Below, in pieces: positions 17,129-26,127 of a stretch of 64,000 bases of DNA; the stretch's first letter is position 1, and the number at the start of each line of letters is the position of its first letter. The stretch lies in NCBI RefSeq assembly GCF_002159665.1, contig NZ_NFJC01000002.1:1-64000 (forward strand), read 5' to 3'. The stretch comes from Desulfovibrio sp. An276. GTDB lineage: Bacteria > Desulfobacterota > Desulfovibrionia > Desulfovibrionales > Desulfovibrionaceae. Position numbers and translations under genes: made by a program. The notes below the pieces were generated by a model that had not been told where the DNA came from, searched no databases, and saw nothing but the letters and a program-made list of their open reading frames with translations.

Positions 17129-17392
17129 CTAAAAGCCAAGCCAGCCGAAGCCCTTTGCCATGATGCCGCCCAGTATGCCAAACCCTGTCAGCATGGCAGT
17201 ACCCAGCCCTATACCTATGCCAATCTGCCACCTTACGAGATCGCTTTTAGTTCGATCGATTTTGGAATTCGTCTCGGAGCGGAGTTGTTCCACTTCTCGA
17301 CGAACCTTTTCTATTTCAAGGCGGATATCGGCAATGTCGAGCTTTGTTGCCAACTCCTTGCGCAGGACTTCGTTTTTTTCATCAATCTGCAT
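17129..17392 (-). CDS. Small coiled-coil membrane protein ending GFGWLGF
   Basis: This 87-residue protein has an N-terminal charged coiled coil (LDIADIRLEIEKVRREVEQL) followed by one hydrophobic segment and the tail IMAKGFGWLGF. It resembles DUF1640/CCDC90-type coiled-coil membrane proteins. It matches the C-terminal half of the 123-residue protein at 54068-54439, including the same tail, but lacks that protein's N-terminal FDTLAY region. The start at 17392 is supported by GGAAGGA. It is last in the minus-strand series from the SNF2 helicase. Function is unknown. Confidence 0.65.
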   Translation of the reverse strand: MQIDEKNEVLRKELATKLDIADIRLEIEKVRREVEQLRSETNSKIDRTKSDLVRWQIGIGIGLGTAMLTGFGILGGIMAKGFGWLGF

Positions 17393-17535
17393 GTCCGTCC
17401 TTCCTCGCACCCCATGTCCCTTGCCACACTCCGGAGGCCCTTTCCGAAGTCCCTGGCCTATCCCATGCCGTAGGGCACAGACATCGGGGACAGGTCACTG
17501 AACCGCAAAGCGCCCGGAAAATTGTTTTGCACAGG

Positions 17536-17646
17536 CTACTTGCCATAGATGGCGTACAGTACACCGCCGATCGTCAGGGCAAGCACGAATATGGTGGCTG
17601 CGGTCATTACGCTCATTTGTGTTACCTTTTCAACAAATTGCTCCAT
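17536..17646 (-). CDS. 36-residue single-pass membrane peptide
   Basis: A short frame from ATG at 17646 encodes an N-terminal polar stretch (MEQFVEKVTQMS), then one hydrophobic helix (TIFVLALTIGGVLYAIYG) and a terminal lysine. An internal ATG at 17616 with AAAGGT upstream would give 26 residues. It lies between the Hsp70-like ATPase gene and the GFGWLGF protein gene, on the same strand. It has the look of a small membrane effector or regulator, but no family is recognised and translation is unproven. Confidence 0.45.
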   Translation of the reverse strand: MEQFVEKVTQMSVMTAATIFVLALTIGGVLYAIYGK

Positions 17647-17723
17647 TGTCTTTTTGCGCCTTTCTTTTGCAGTATTTCCCCCGAATTGCCTCTATGGGCA
17701 TGCTGCAAAGCACGTGTACCCTG

Positions 17724-19124
17724 CTACCCCCGGTTTTGCACTATTGCCGTTTCATCCGGAAATCTGTTTCCGGGAAGATCGTAGAAGGAAAGGCCATAGG
17801 CAACAAGAAGGCGTTTCATCCAGGATTCGCATCCCTTTGGAAGCTCAAGATCTCCCGGTTTTTGCACATTGATAATGCGGGATTCCCATTGTTCGGTATA
17901 GCTGCCATCCATGACTTCCCTGATGGGAAGTCCCATCTTTCTGCGCAAACCATTGAGAACGGCAGTATGGTATGGATGGTCCATGTCGCCTCCTCCGCTG
18001 AACAGGATATAGCAGAGTCGACAGACCGTGTTGTCCGGGGACAATCCATTGCCCCTGTACAGATGATCGGTCAGTTCCTTGAGGGAGACTGCCACAAAGT
18101 TGTTGCTCAGTACAAGCGACACATGGTCCAGGACACGATGCAAGTGCTTGTCTTCCGAGCCATTTTCCTTCTGTTTTCTCCAGTATTCGACATCGTGCCC
18201 ATAATCCCTGGCGCACAACTGATCAATGACGCTTGAACCAAGGTCAAAGACCTGGGCGCTCAGGTAGTTGAGCTTATCTTCCTCCCTGTCCCTGTTGTAG
18301 AAGGTGAAGCAGCATTGGTCCACAGTGCCTGCGCCAATATCCGTGACCAGATAGATGTTGGTTGTTCTGCCCGGAGATGCAGGCGAATGGAGAAAAACCT
18401 GAATATTGGCACTCACTTCAGGATAGACCTTGCATTCCCTTAGTGCAGGAGCGGGCTTTGCAATCAGGCTCGCCATTTCTTTCCAGGATGCGCTTTCCGC
18501 CATGGGGCTGTCGGTACATGCCATGGCCCAGGCCTTCTTCAAAAGCCGCAGAAAAAGAGTTTCCGTCTCCCTGTCAGCCATGTTGCTGACAGGGATGGCC
18601 ATGGTGACAAACATGTCGTCGCGTTCGTGTTTCCCATAGTCGGGGTAGCGCATGAGGATGAAGCTGCGTATCTTGCCAAGCGCCCTTGAAAGGTAGAAGA
18701 GGGCTGCCGAAAGGACAAAATTCTGCAGTTTTATGCTTCCCGGAGCGGCACCGGCAGCTTTGTTGAAGCGCTCAAGCACAGGTGCGCTGAAATTCCTGTG
18801 TGCCAGTTCGACAAGGGCCATCTTGATGTACCAGAGGCCGTGTTCGGGATACAGCTGGTTGGCTGTGTTTGTGGAAAAGAAGCCATCCCTGTACAAAATC
18901 GAGCTGGAAAGCAGAAATTCCGTTTTTCCCTGCAGGTCGAAGCTGAAGACAAAGGCCTTGTCCCGATCGCGGATGACACATTTGGAATAGGAGGTTCCAA
19001 AGTCGAATCCAATCTGAAAGACATAGGGATCCCTTGACGGGGCCCTTTGGGATTGGGGTCTTTTGAATTGGGGCCTCGTGGACAGGCGCTGTTTGAGCTG
19101 TTCGAGTCTGTCTAGCAGGGACAT
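17724..19124 (-). CDS. Hsp70/actin-fold ATPase (ASKHA superfamily) linked to SNF2 helicase
   Basis: The 466-residue protein shows the actin/Hsp70 nucleotide-binding motifs in order: phosphate 1 QIGFDFGTSYSKC near residue 37, phosphate 2 VTDIGAGTVDQCCF near residue 260 and the adenosine motif LFSGGGDMDHPYH near residue 380. It has no Hsp70 substrate-binding domain and begins with a basic linker of about 30 residues. The start is preceded by AAGGAG. It follows the SNF2 helicase gene by 36 bases, so the two are very likely cotranscribed. An ATP-dependent switch acting with the helicase is inferred. Such pairings are seen in mobile defence-type islands, but no phenotype is known. Confidence 0.82.
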   Translation of the reverse strand: MSLLDRLEQLKQRLSTRPQFKRPQSQRAPSRDPYVFQIGFDFGTSYSKCVIRDRDKAFVFSFDLQGKTEFLLSSSILYRDGFFSTNTANQLYPEHGLWYIKMALVELAHRNFSAPVLERFNKAAGAAPGSIKLQNFVLSAALFYLSRALGKIRSFILMRYPDYGKHERDDMFVTMAIPVSNMADRETETLFLRLLKKAWAMACTDSPMAESASWKEMASLIAKPAPALRECKVYPEVSANIQVFLHSPASPGRTTNIYLVTDIGAGTVDQCCFTFYNRDREEDKLNYLSAQVFDLGSSVIDQLCARDYGHDVEYWRKQKENGSEDKHLHRVLDHVSLVLSNNFVAVSLKELTDHLYRGNGLSPDNTVCRLCYILFSGGGDMDHPYHTAVLNGLRRKMGLPIREVMDGSYTEQWESRIINVQKPGDLELPKGCESWMKRLLVAYGLSFYDLPGNRFPDETAIVQNRG

Positions 19125-19160
19125 GGTAACTCCTTGGCAAAAGGGCAGGAAGAGACACTA

Positions 19161-22100
19161 CTACGAGGAAGGATTGTTGTAAAAGAGGCCCATGGCTATG
19201 TTGCCGCACTGGGGCTCGAAAACGGCCCTTTTGTCCAGTTCTGCCATTTGCCTTTTCATGTTTTCCTCGGTTTTGCGGAGCTGGCCCTTTCGGGCAGGAA
19301 TTGTCTTGTGCTTGCCCTCTTCTTCGAGTTTTTTCAGGATTTCCTTGTGCTGCTCGATGCGAGGCAGGAAGATATTCCTGATGCGCTCGCTGCGAATATT
19401 GTACATGGTTTCATTTTCGGCCTGCATGAATTCGACTTCTTCGTAGAAGTCCTGTTCCATTTTTTCATCGAGATCCTTGAGGTTCTCACGCAAAAAATCC
19501 TCGGGAATCTCGTTTCTGTATATCCAGTCCTTTCCACTTGCAAGCAATGTGGTATACACATTTTCTGCCTCATGCTGTGAAAGGCTTTCACCTGTTTCAA
19601 TGTTCTTTATGCCATAACTGAGCTTTTGGTAGGGAATAAGACCCTTGATTTCCCAAAGCTGAACAGAAAAGACATAGATCCCTTCCTCGAGGGAGGGAAT
19701 CGTTGTCATCAGCGCGGAAGTGCGGCAGAGATTATGGCCGTGATCCTTGTAATAGCTTGTGATCCAGCGAATTAGTGGCGAGAGGTGGTTGACAAAGGCT
19801 ATTCTGCGTTTCTGATGAAGGGGGAGATTCTTCATGACTGCCCTGTCAAAGGTGATGGTCAGGGGATCCGGACGCAGGCTTCTGGCCATGAGAGACTGAT
19901 CTCTTGCCATGAATCTGTTCAAATCGTCCCTGGCCTCTGCGGAAAGACGCAGGTGCAGGCATCCCGGAACAGGCACGTCCCTTTGAATCAGGGTTCCGAG
20001 AAAGTGTCGTCCGAAGAAGTCCTGCACATAGTCTTCCATTTCCTCGGGACGAATATAGCGACCAAGCCCGTGGTCTTCTTCTATCTTGCGCTGGATATAG
20101 TCGGAAAGTCCAATCAGTTCGCTGCTCTGTTCCTCCAGCTTGTTCATCTGTTCCATGCGGTTGAAAAGAGCCCTGGCGGTTTGTTCGATACGTTCATTCT
20201 CTTCTTCCGGCGTGAGACGGGAAGAAAAGAGATCGATGGTCAGCTGGCGTATCTCCCTGCCCAGAATTTCTTCCATGTCACCAAGAGTATCACCGAACTG
20301 ACCCAGTTTCTGGTACAGCCGGTCATAGACCCTTTGCTCGATAGTGTTGTCAATATTGAAATTGATGATGTGAAGTACAGGAGATTTTTGTCCTACACGA
20401 TCTATTCTGCCTATGCGCTGTTCTACACGCATGGGATTCCAGGGCATGTCATAGTTGACAACAATGTGCGAACACTGAAGATCAATGCCTTCGCTGCCTA
20501 CTTCGGAAGACAGTATGATTTGGATTTCACCACTTGTGAATCGCTGAATTTCGGCAATACGCTCATCCATGGAAGATCTTCCGCTAATCATGCCTGCCTT
20601 GAGTCCAATGCCCTTGAGCCGTGTGAGAAGATAGAGCAATGTTGCATGGTAGTAGGCAAAAATGATTATGCGTTCGCCATTAAAATTTTGAATTATTTCA
20701 CGCAGCCTTGCAAACTTGCTGTCGCAGGCTGCCAGCTTTTTGGGGCTGGGGATGGCGTAGGAGGAAAAGTCCTCGACCAGCAGGTTGATGGATTTCTCCT
20801 GTCTTTCGTCGCTGTCCTCGATGCCAAAGGCTTCAAACAGTGGAATATTCTCGTCCTGCTTGCCAAGAAGGCTTTGGGCGTAGGCTGGCAAGCTGCTTGC
20901 CGCCATGAGCTGGCGGCTTATCAGGGCGAGGGTCGAGAACTCCGAAGTGCTTCTTTGGCAGAGGTCCCTTATGTGCTGATCAATTGCATCGTAGAAGCGA
21001 CGCTCGGTTTCCGTGAGCTGTATGGTGCAGATATGGGGCCTGCGCAGGGGACGGTTTTCCTCGACCTGTCTGCGCCTGGTCCTGTTGATATAGGTTCCCA
21101 AGATGTTCAGTTTCTCTGCCAGATCCGTTGTACGGGAGAGCATCTCGTACGAGGGTTTCCCCTGGGTCTGCATTTTTGCCACATTTTGCTTAAGCTTCTC
21201 GAAGAGGGGAGAGTCCCGCACGTAGTCGCTGTTTTCCATTCCGGCAAGGCAGCCGTTCAGCCTCTCATAGTCGATGGGATCCCTTGCAAGACAAGTTGCA
21301 GCCTGTACGGCTGGCTTGTTGTCGCGTACCAGATTGCTAAAGGAGGCCTGTGAGGAAAAGAAACCGGCATCGATCAGAGTGAGCAGCGAGTGGAGATCCT
21401 CGCTCTTGTTGTTGACCGGTGTTGCGGAAACACAAAGCACACCCTGGGCTGCTCCGGACAGCGCCTCTCCGAGCATGTGGGACGCAGTGCCCGAATTGCG
21501 CATGTAGTGCGCCTCGTCGAAAATGACCAGATCAAAGGGAAAATTGTCCTGTTCCTCCCAGTATTTCAGCTTTTTGAGCAGTCGGGCCTTGGGGGGAAGG
21601 GCAGTGTCGTCCCTGTTTTGATGGCGCAGGCTGTCAAGGGTGTCCTTTGGCGGACGCAGTGCAGCATAGGAGCTGATGAGGGCAAACTCCTCCCCGGGAC
21701 CATTGATCATGAAGGCATCGACTTTCTTTTTGAAGCCAGCGAAGTCTACCTGCAGGGCATCCACAAGAAACTTGTCCTTCAGCTCGTTTTCCCACTTGTC
21801 CATCAGCGTGGGAGGACAGATCACAAGCAGACGCCTTGCCTGGCGACGGGCCTGCATTTCGATCCAGATGAGTCCGGATTCGATGGTTTTGCCGAGGCCG
21901 ACTTCGTCGGCAAGAATCAGGCGCTGGGTGGGCGAGCGAATGAATTTGAGCACGGGCTTGAACTGGTAGGGGTAGAAGTCCACCTGTGCGGCTTCCATGG
22001 AATAGATGATCTCGTGCAGAGTCCCCTTGAGCTTCTCAAAGGTGAGCAGCCTTTTCAGATCGTCGATTCTGCCAAAGCAGCCACGTGCGATCTGCTCAAG

Positions 22101-22298
22101 CGGATCCTGGCTGTTTTCGTCCAGGGGCAGCAGCATGTCGAAGAGCATTTTCCTCTTGACCCCGTTTGGAAACATCACCTCAACAAAGGTATTTTTTCCG
22201 ACAGGAATTACCTTTCCTGTGAATTCCACTATTTCTGCCGGACTGTTTTTGAGCTGAAGCTTTTGTCCGGGAGTTATGGGCAATGTGGTCTGGGTCAT
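19161..22298 (-). CDS. SNF2/RapA-like superfamily 2 helicase
   Basis: This is a large ATP-dependent translocase of about 1045 residues. Motifs in order are an N-terminal small beta-rich region, Walker A ADEVGLGKTIESGL near residue 145, ICPPTLMDKWENEL, DEAH-type VIFDEAHYMRN near residue 260 and SATPVNN. The C-terminal helicase lobe has GSEGIDLQCSHIV and NPMRVEQRIGRIDRVGQ. A long coiled C-terminal extension of some 350 residues follows. I chose ATG 22298 because AGG lies nine bases upstream; ATG 22307 is an alternative. It heads a minus-strand set with the Hsp70-like ATPase. SNF2 helicases occur in DISARM and other anti-phage systems, but none of the DISARM partners is here. Confidence 0.88.
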   Translation of the reverse strand: MTQTTLPITPGQKLQLKNSPAEIVEFTGKVIPVGKNTFVEVMFPNGVKRKMLFDMLLPLDENSQDPLEQIARGCFGRIDDLKRLLTFEKLKGTLHEIIYSMEAAQVDFYPYQFKPVLKFIRSPTQRLILADEVGLGKTIESGLIWIEMQARRQARRLLVICPPTLMDKWENELKDKFLVDALQVDFAGFKKKVDAFMINGPGEEFALISSYAALRPPKDTLDSLRHQNRDDTALPPKARLLKKLKYWEEQDNFPFDLVIFDEAHYMRNSGTASHMLGEALSGAAQGVLCVSATPVNNKSEDLHSLLTLIDAGFFSSQASFSNLVRDNKPAVQAATCLARDPIDYERLNGCLAGMENSDYVRDSPLFEKLKQNVAKMQTQGKPSYEMLSRTTDLAEKLNILGTYINRTRRRQVEENRPLRRPHICTIQLTETERRFYDAIDQHIRDLCQRSTSEFSTLALISRQLMAASSLPAYAQSLLGKQDENIPLFEAFGIEDSDERQEKSINLLVEDFSSYAIPSPKKLAACDSKFARLREIIQNFNGERIIIFAYYHATLLYLLTRLKGIGLKAGMISGRSSMDERIAEIQRFTSGEIQIILSSEVGSEGIDLQCSHIVVNYDMPWNPMRVEQRIGRIDRVGQKSPVLHIINFNIDNTIEQRVYDRLYQKLGQFGDTLGDMEEILGREIRQLTIDLFSSRLTPEEENERIEQTARALFNRMEQMNKLEEQSSELIGLSDYIQRKIEEDHGLGRYIRPEEMEDYVQDFFGRHFLGTLIQRDVPVPGCLHLRLSAEARDDLNRFMARDQSLMARSLRPDPLTITFDRAVMKNLPLHQKRRIAFVNHLSPLIRWITSYYKDHGHNLCRTSALMTTIPSLEEGIYVFSVQLWEIKGLIPYQKLSYGIKNIETGESLSQHEAENVYTTLLASGKDWIYRNEIPEDFLRENLKDLDEKMEQDFYEEVEFMQAENETMYNIRSERIRNIFLPRIEQHKEILKKLEEEGKHKTIPARKGQLRKTEENMKRQMAELDKRAVFEPQCGNIAMGLFYNNPSS

Positions 22299-23098
22299 GG
22301 GAGCCATCCTGGAGTTTGGCAGTATGGAAAACGCAAGTTTGGGACGTTCAACCTCGGCGCCTTGTCGCTGACTGCCCCTGGGGCAATCCGGTTGGTCCTG
22401 CCTTGCCTGGACAAAAAATCTGTTTGTACAGTTTTCTGCCAAGAAGTACCGCAATTTGTCAAGTTGAACCATGGCAAGCGAACAGTGAGCACCAGGAAAA
22501 CACAATTGTCACACAGCAATTTTCCATGTATCTTGCGTGTATTCAAATGTTTTTCGCATGAATTGCATACTTCTTCTGCTCCGTTCTGCGTCGCAGATTG
22601 TCGTAACTTTCAGAAAATTTGCCAAAAACCTCCTTGAGTTGCAGGCGCCTATTCCTTTTTTGCAGCATGGCCCCCGCATTGCCTGCGGGGGCCATCTCTC
22701 CCTTTGAGTGCTCCCGGTCCGCTGTCGGGTCAAACGCTTGCTTTCCTGCTTTCCCGACAGGGCGCTCGGACTGGAGCGGTGCTGGGTCCCTCTCGCCACA
22801 AGAAAGGGACTGCAGCATGTGTCGAAATGCACACTAGCACATTTTTTCAGCCCGTAAACAGGAAAGTTTTGCCCAATCCACAACAGTGTGGACGCATTTT
22901 GCGAATTATTTTCGCAAGGAGAAAGGGGAAGCTCCATTCCCCGGGAAAAGAGCAGGCGAGAAGCCGTAAAATGTGCATTTGGGTCCACACAGGTGTGGAT
23001 CGGAAAATTTTTCGGGCTTTGCCCATGACAACGAAACGGGTAGTATTGGCGCCGCAGGGTGTCCCTTTCTCCGATTCTGTGCTCCAGGAGTGTGCAGC
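22299..23098. other. 800-base gene-free interval with several hairpins
   Basis: No gene is supported. Visible structure includes a 12-bp stem ATGGCCCCCGCA/TGCGGGGGCCAT (22667-22695), GTCCCT with AGGGAC near 22788-22811, and short CCACA/TGTGG hairpins near 22879 and 22985. The left part must hold the promoter of the helicase operon and the right part that of the secreted repeat protein. Confidence 0.5.
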
Positions 23099-23572
23099 AT
23101 GAGCAAAACATCCCACATCCATTTCGTTTCGGTAGTCCTTTGGGCAGGCGTCCTTGCCCTGATCCTTGGCCTTGTCCTTCCGGATCCTTCTCTTGCCGAA
23201 ACCACGCGCTACTACGATTCCCAGGGCCGCTCCGCAGGGTCGAGCAGGGACAGCCTGGACGGCAGCCGTACGCGTCACTACGACAGCCATGGCCGCAACA
23301 TCGGTTCCACGCGCAGGGACCTGGACGGAAGGACCAGAACCTACGACGGGAGCGGGCGCCTCACGGGCACAAGCCGCCCGAATTCCAGGGGCGGGGCCGA
23401 CTACTACAATGCCCGCGGCCAGCGCGAGGGCTATTCGCGTCCCAACAGCCGTGGTGGCTACAACTACTACGACGCCAGTGGCCGCCTCACTGGATCGAGC
23501 CGCGCCAACAGCCGCGGTGGCCAGGACTACTACGATGCCAGCGGCAGACGCCAGGGAAGCTCCAGGCGCTGA
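23099..23572 (+). CDS. Secreted YD-type tandem-repeat protein
   Basis: The 157-residue protein has a signal peptide (hydrophobic stretch about residues 9-28, cleavage near SLA-ETT). A repeat region follows, made of units of about 15-24 residues with the pattern YYDxxGRxxGSSR and NSRGG. It is rich in Tyr, Asp, Gly, Arg and Ser and resembles the short YD repeats of surface proteins, here in a minimal form. The start is chosen for AGGAG upstream and the clear signal peptide. It stands alone, ends with a strong terminator, and its role is unknown. It could be a periplasmic or cell-surface protein. Confidence 0.72.
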   Translation: MSKTSHIHFVSVVLWAGVLALILGLVLPDPSLAETTRYYDSQGRSAGSSRDSLDGSRTRHYDSHGRNIGSTRRDLDGRTRTYDGSGRLTGTSRPNSRGGADYYNARGQREGYSRPNSRGGYNYYDASGRLTGSSRANSRGGQDYYDASGRRQGSSRR

Positions 23573-23608
23573 CCTTCCGACCATATACCCTTCGGACAGA
23601 TTTCCTCG

Positions 23609-23649
23609 TCTCCTGCCACGCGGCACAGTCTGCGGCAGGAGATTTTTTT
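23609..23649 (+). terminator. Rho-independent terminator
   Basis: TCTCCTGCC pairs with GGCAGGAGA and is followed by a run of seven T, after the secreted repeat protein gene. Confidence 0.85.
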
Positions 23650-23827
23650 GTCTGTCTCAAGACATGCCAGTTTTGTTACAAGGTCTTTTTTTCAAAGGCC
23701 TGGAAAAAGACTCCTGCTTCACATTTGCCCATGCAGCCTTCATGGCGAAAGCGTTTGGAACATATTGATTTTCGCTTTTTTGCAGCGTACAAACCTCACT
23801 TCGAATTTATCATGCACGAGGTGAACA

Positions 23828-24058
23828 ATGTTCCTGAATGACGCACAGACAGGGAAGACATACAGGGTGGAGGACTTTCATCTGCCCCTCCTGCTTGAGC
23901 GCAGGCTGGAGGCTCTCGGAATGACGCGCGAGACCCCTGTTCGCGTGATCAACAGAAAAGGCAAGGGCATACTGATAGTGAAGGTGCGCGGTTCGCGCTT
24001 TGCTCTTGGCGAGAACATAACCCGCAACATTGCCGCAAGGGAGGTGTGCAATGGCTGA
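23828..24058 (+). CDS. feoA: FeoA ferrous iron transport accessory protein
   Basis: This 76-residue SH3-like cytoplasmic protein assists the FeoB ferrous iron channel. It shows the family pattern LERRLEALGMTRETPVRV near the middle and a typical end, VRGSRFALGENITRNI. GAGGTG precedes the start. Its stop overlaps the feoB start by 8 bases, indicating translational coupling. I looked for a clear Fur box upstream and could not find a convincing one. Confidence 0.92.
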   Translation: MFLNDAQTGKTYRVEDFHLPLLLERRLEALGMTRETPVRVINRKGKGILIVKVRGSRFALGENITRNIAAREVCNG

Positions 24059-26111
24059 GACCGAACAGCAGCACGAGATCACTATCGGTTTTATCGGCAA
24101 TCCCAATTGCGGCAAGACCACACTCTTCAATGCCTACACCGGTGCCAAGCTCAAGGTGGCCAACTGGCCCGGCGTGACAGTGGAGAAGGTGGAAGGCGTC
24201 ATGAGGCAGCACGGGAATCTCTTCCACCTGGTGGATCTGCCCGGAACCTACAGCCTCACCTCCTACACCATGGAGGAAAGGGTCTCCCGCCAGTACATCC
24301 TGAACGGCGACGTGGACGTCATCATCAATGTGGTGGACGCATCGTCCCTTGAGCGCAGCCTCTACCTGACCCTGCAGCTTCTGGAGCTCGGCAGACCCGT
24401 TGTCCTTGCCCTGAACATGATGGACATTGTTGCCAAGAGGGGCATGGAAATAGACCTGCACCGTCTGCCCGAAATGCTCGGCATACCCGTCATACCGGTA
24501 TCCGCAAGGCAGCGCAGGGGCCTGGACGTTTTGCTCCACGCTGCAGCCCACCACAAGGATCACGCAGGGCCGGACCGCCTCATCCACAACCACTCGGCCC
24601 ATACTTCGCACGTGCACAACCACCACGCAGAATACGCCATGGTCTATTCCGACGCCATCGAGGACAAGCTAGATCAGATCATGGCACAGCTGAAGGCACG
24701 CTATCCGGATCTTGCCAACTATCGCTGGCACGCCCTGAAGCTTCTCGAGGGCGACAGTGAGATAGCCGAGAAGTACCCTGTCGATCTGCCTGACGTTCTG
24801 GACCGCAACTACGAGACGGACATCATCAACGAAAAGTACGCCTTCATAGAGGAAATCGTGAATGAGGTCCTGCTCTACAAGGACCGCCAGGACATGTTCA
24901 CGGAGCGCACGGACAGGATCCTTGTGAGCAGGGTGTGGGGCATACCCGTCTTTCTGGGCCTCATGGCAGTGATCTTCTTCCTGACCTTCACTGTGGGCGA
25001 CTGGATCAAGGGCTTCCTCGAATCCGGCATCGACTGGTTCTCGCAGACTGTGAGCAGTGGCCTTGCCGCCATGGAGGCAGGATCACTCCTCACGTCCCTT
25101 GTGGTGGACGGTGTCATCAGCGGTGTCGGCACCATCCTGACCTTCTTGCCCAACATCCTGATTCTCTTCCTGTGCCTGGCTCTTCTCGAGGACAGCGGCT
25201 ACATGGCGCGAGTTGCCTACGTCATGGAGGGGATCATGAGCAGGCTGGGCCTCTCGGGCAGGGCCTTCATCCCCATGCTTCTGGGCTTTGGCTGTACGGT
25301 TCCTGCCATCATGGCCTCAAGGGTTCTGGAAAACAGGCATGATCGCCTGAAGGTCATGCTGGTGACCCCCTTCATGAGCTGCAACGCGAGGCTCACCATC
25401 TACATCCTCTTCGCCGAGATGTTCTTTGCGGACAAGGCCATGTACGTGGCCTATTCCATGTACATCATGGGCATTGTCGTAGCCATTCTTGTGTGCGCCA
25501 TCCTCCATCTTCTGGACAGGAAGAAGAACATCAACTACCTGCTCATAGAGCTTCCGGACTACAAGATGCCGGATTCGAGGACAGTGGCCATCTATGTGTG
25601 GGAGAAGATCAAGGACTATCTGGAAAAGGCCGGCACCACCATCTTCGTGGCGACCCTCGTCATCTGGTTCTTGCTCAACTTTGGCCCCAATGGCTATTCG
25701 CCCGACATGGAGACTGGTTTTGGCGCACTGCTCGGCGCCTGGCTTGTTCCGGTTCTCGCTCCCATTGGCCTTGGCTTCTGGCAGATAGGCCTTGCACTCA
25801 TTGCCGGCATTTCCGCCAAGGAAGTGGTGGTTTCGAGCTGCGCCGTGCTCTTTGGCGTTGTGAACGCAAGCTCCCCCGAGGGTATGGCAACCTTTGCGGG
25901 CTCGCTTGCTGCCATAGGCTTCGGCCCCCTCAACGCCTTCTGCCTCATGGTCTTCTGCCTGCTCTACATCCCCTGTGCGGCAGCACTCATGACCATACGC
26001 AAGGAAGCGGACAGCTGGGGCTGGATGGGACTTACGGCCTCCTTCCAGCTGGCTGTGGCCTGGCTTGTCACCTTCTGCGTGTACCGCCTGGGACAGCTTT
26101 TCCTGGCGTAA
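24051..26111 (+). CDS. feoB: FeoB ferrous iron transporter
   Basis: This 686-residue inner-membrane protein imports Fe(II). The N-terminal G domain shows G1 GNPNCGKTT, G3 DLPGTYSL and G4 LNMMD. The membrane domain shows the Gate motif GFGCTVPAIM and a second conserved segment with SAKEVVVSS. Between the G domain and the membrane part, residues about 180-205 form an unusually His-rich stretch with some nine histidines (HHKDH, HNHSAHTSH, HNHH), which could bind metal. The start at 24051 follows GGGAGG. It is followed by a small Cys-rich partner gene. Confidence 0.95.
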   Translation: MAETEQQHEITIGFIGNPNCGKTTLFNAYTGAKLKVANWPGVTVEKVEGVMRQHGNLFHLVDLPGTYSLTSYTMEERVSRQYILNGDVDVIINVVDASSLERSLYLTLQLLELGRPVVLALNMMDIVAKRGMEIDLHRLPEMLGIPVIPVSARQRRGLDVLLHAAAHHKDHAGPDRLIHNHSAHTSHVHNHHAEYAMVYSDAIEDKLDQIMAQLKARYPDLANYRWHALKLLEGDSEIAEKYPVDLPDVLDRNYETDIINEKYAFIEEIVNEVLLYKDRQDMFTERTDRILVSRVWGIPVFLGLMAVIFFLTFTVGDWIKGFLESGIDWFSQTVSSGLAAMEAGSLLTSLVVDGVISGVGTILTFLPNILILFLCLALLEDSGYMARVAYVMEGIMSRLGLSGRAFIPMLLGFGCTVPAIMASRVLENRHDRLKVMLVTPFMSCNARLTIYILFAEMFFADKAMYVAYSMYIMGIVVAILVCAILHLLDRKKNINYLLIELPDYKMPDSRTVAIYVWEKIKDYLEKAGTTIFVATLVIWFLLNFGPNGYSPDMETGFGALLGAWLVPVLAPIGLGFWQIGLALIAGISAKEVVVSSCAVLFGVVNASSPEGMATFAGSLAAIGFGPLNAFCLMVFCLLYIPCAAALMTIRKEADSWGWMGLTASFQLAVAWLVTFCVYRLGQLFLA

Positions 26112-26127
26112 GCCACTGGAGAGGGAT

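Noticed and set aside
19161..22298. A complete DISARM system
   Set aside because: A SNF2 helicase is present, but no DISARM methyltransferase, DrmA/B or phospholipase-type gene is next to it.
22667..22695. GC-rich hairpin considered as a terminator for the helicase operon or an upstream gene
   Set aside because: It lies upstream of the helicase, not downstream of any gene, and the T-run is on the wrong side for a plus-strand or minus-strand terminator.
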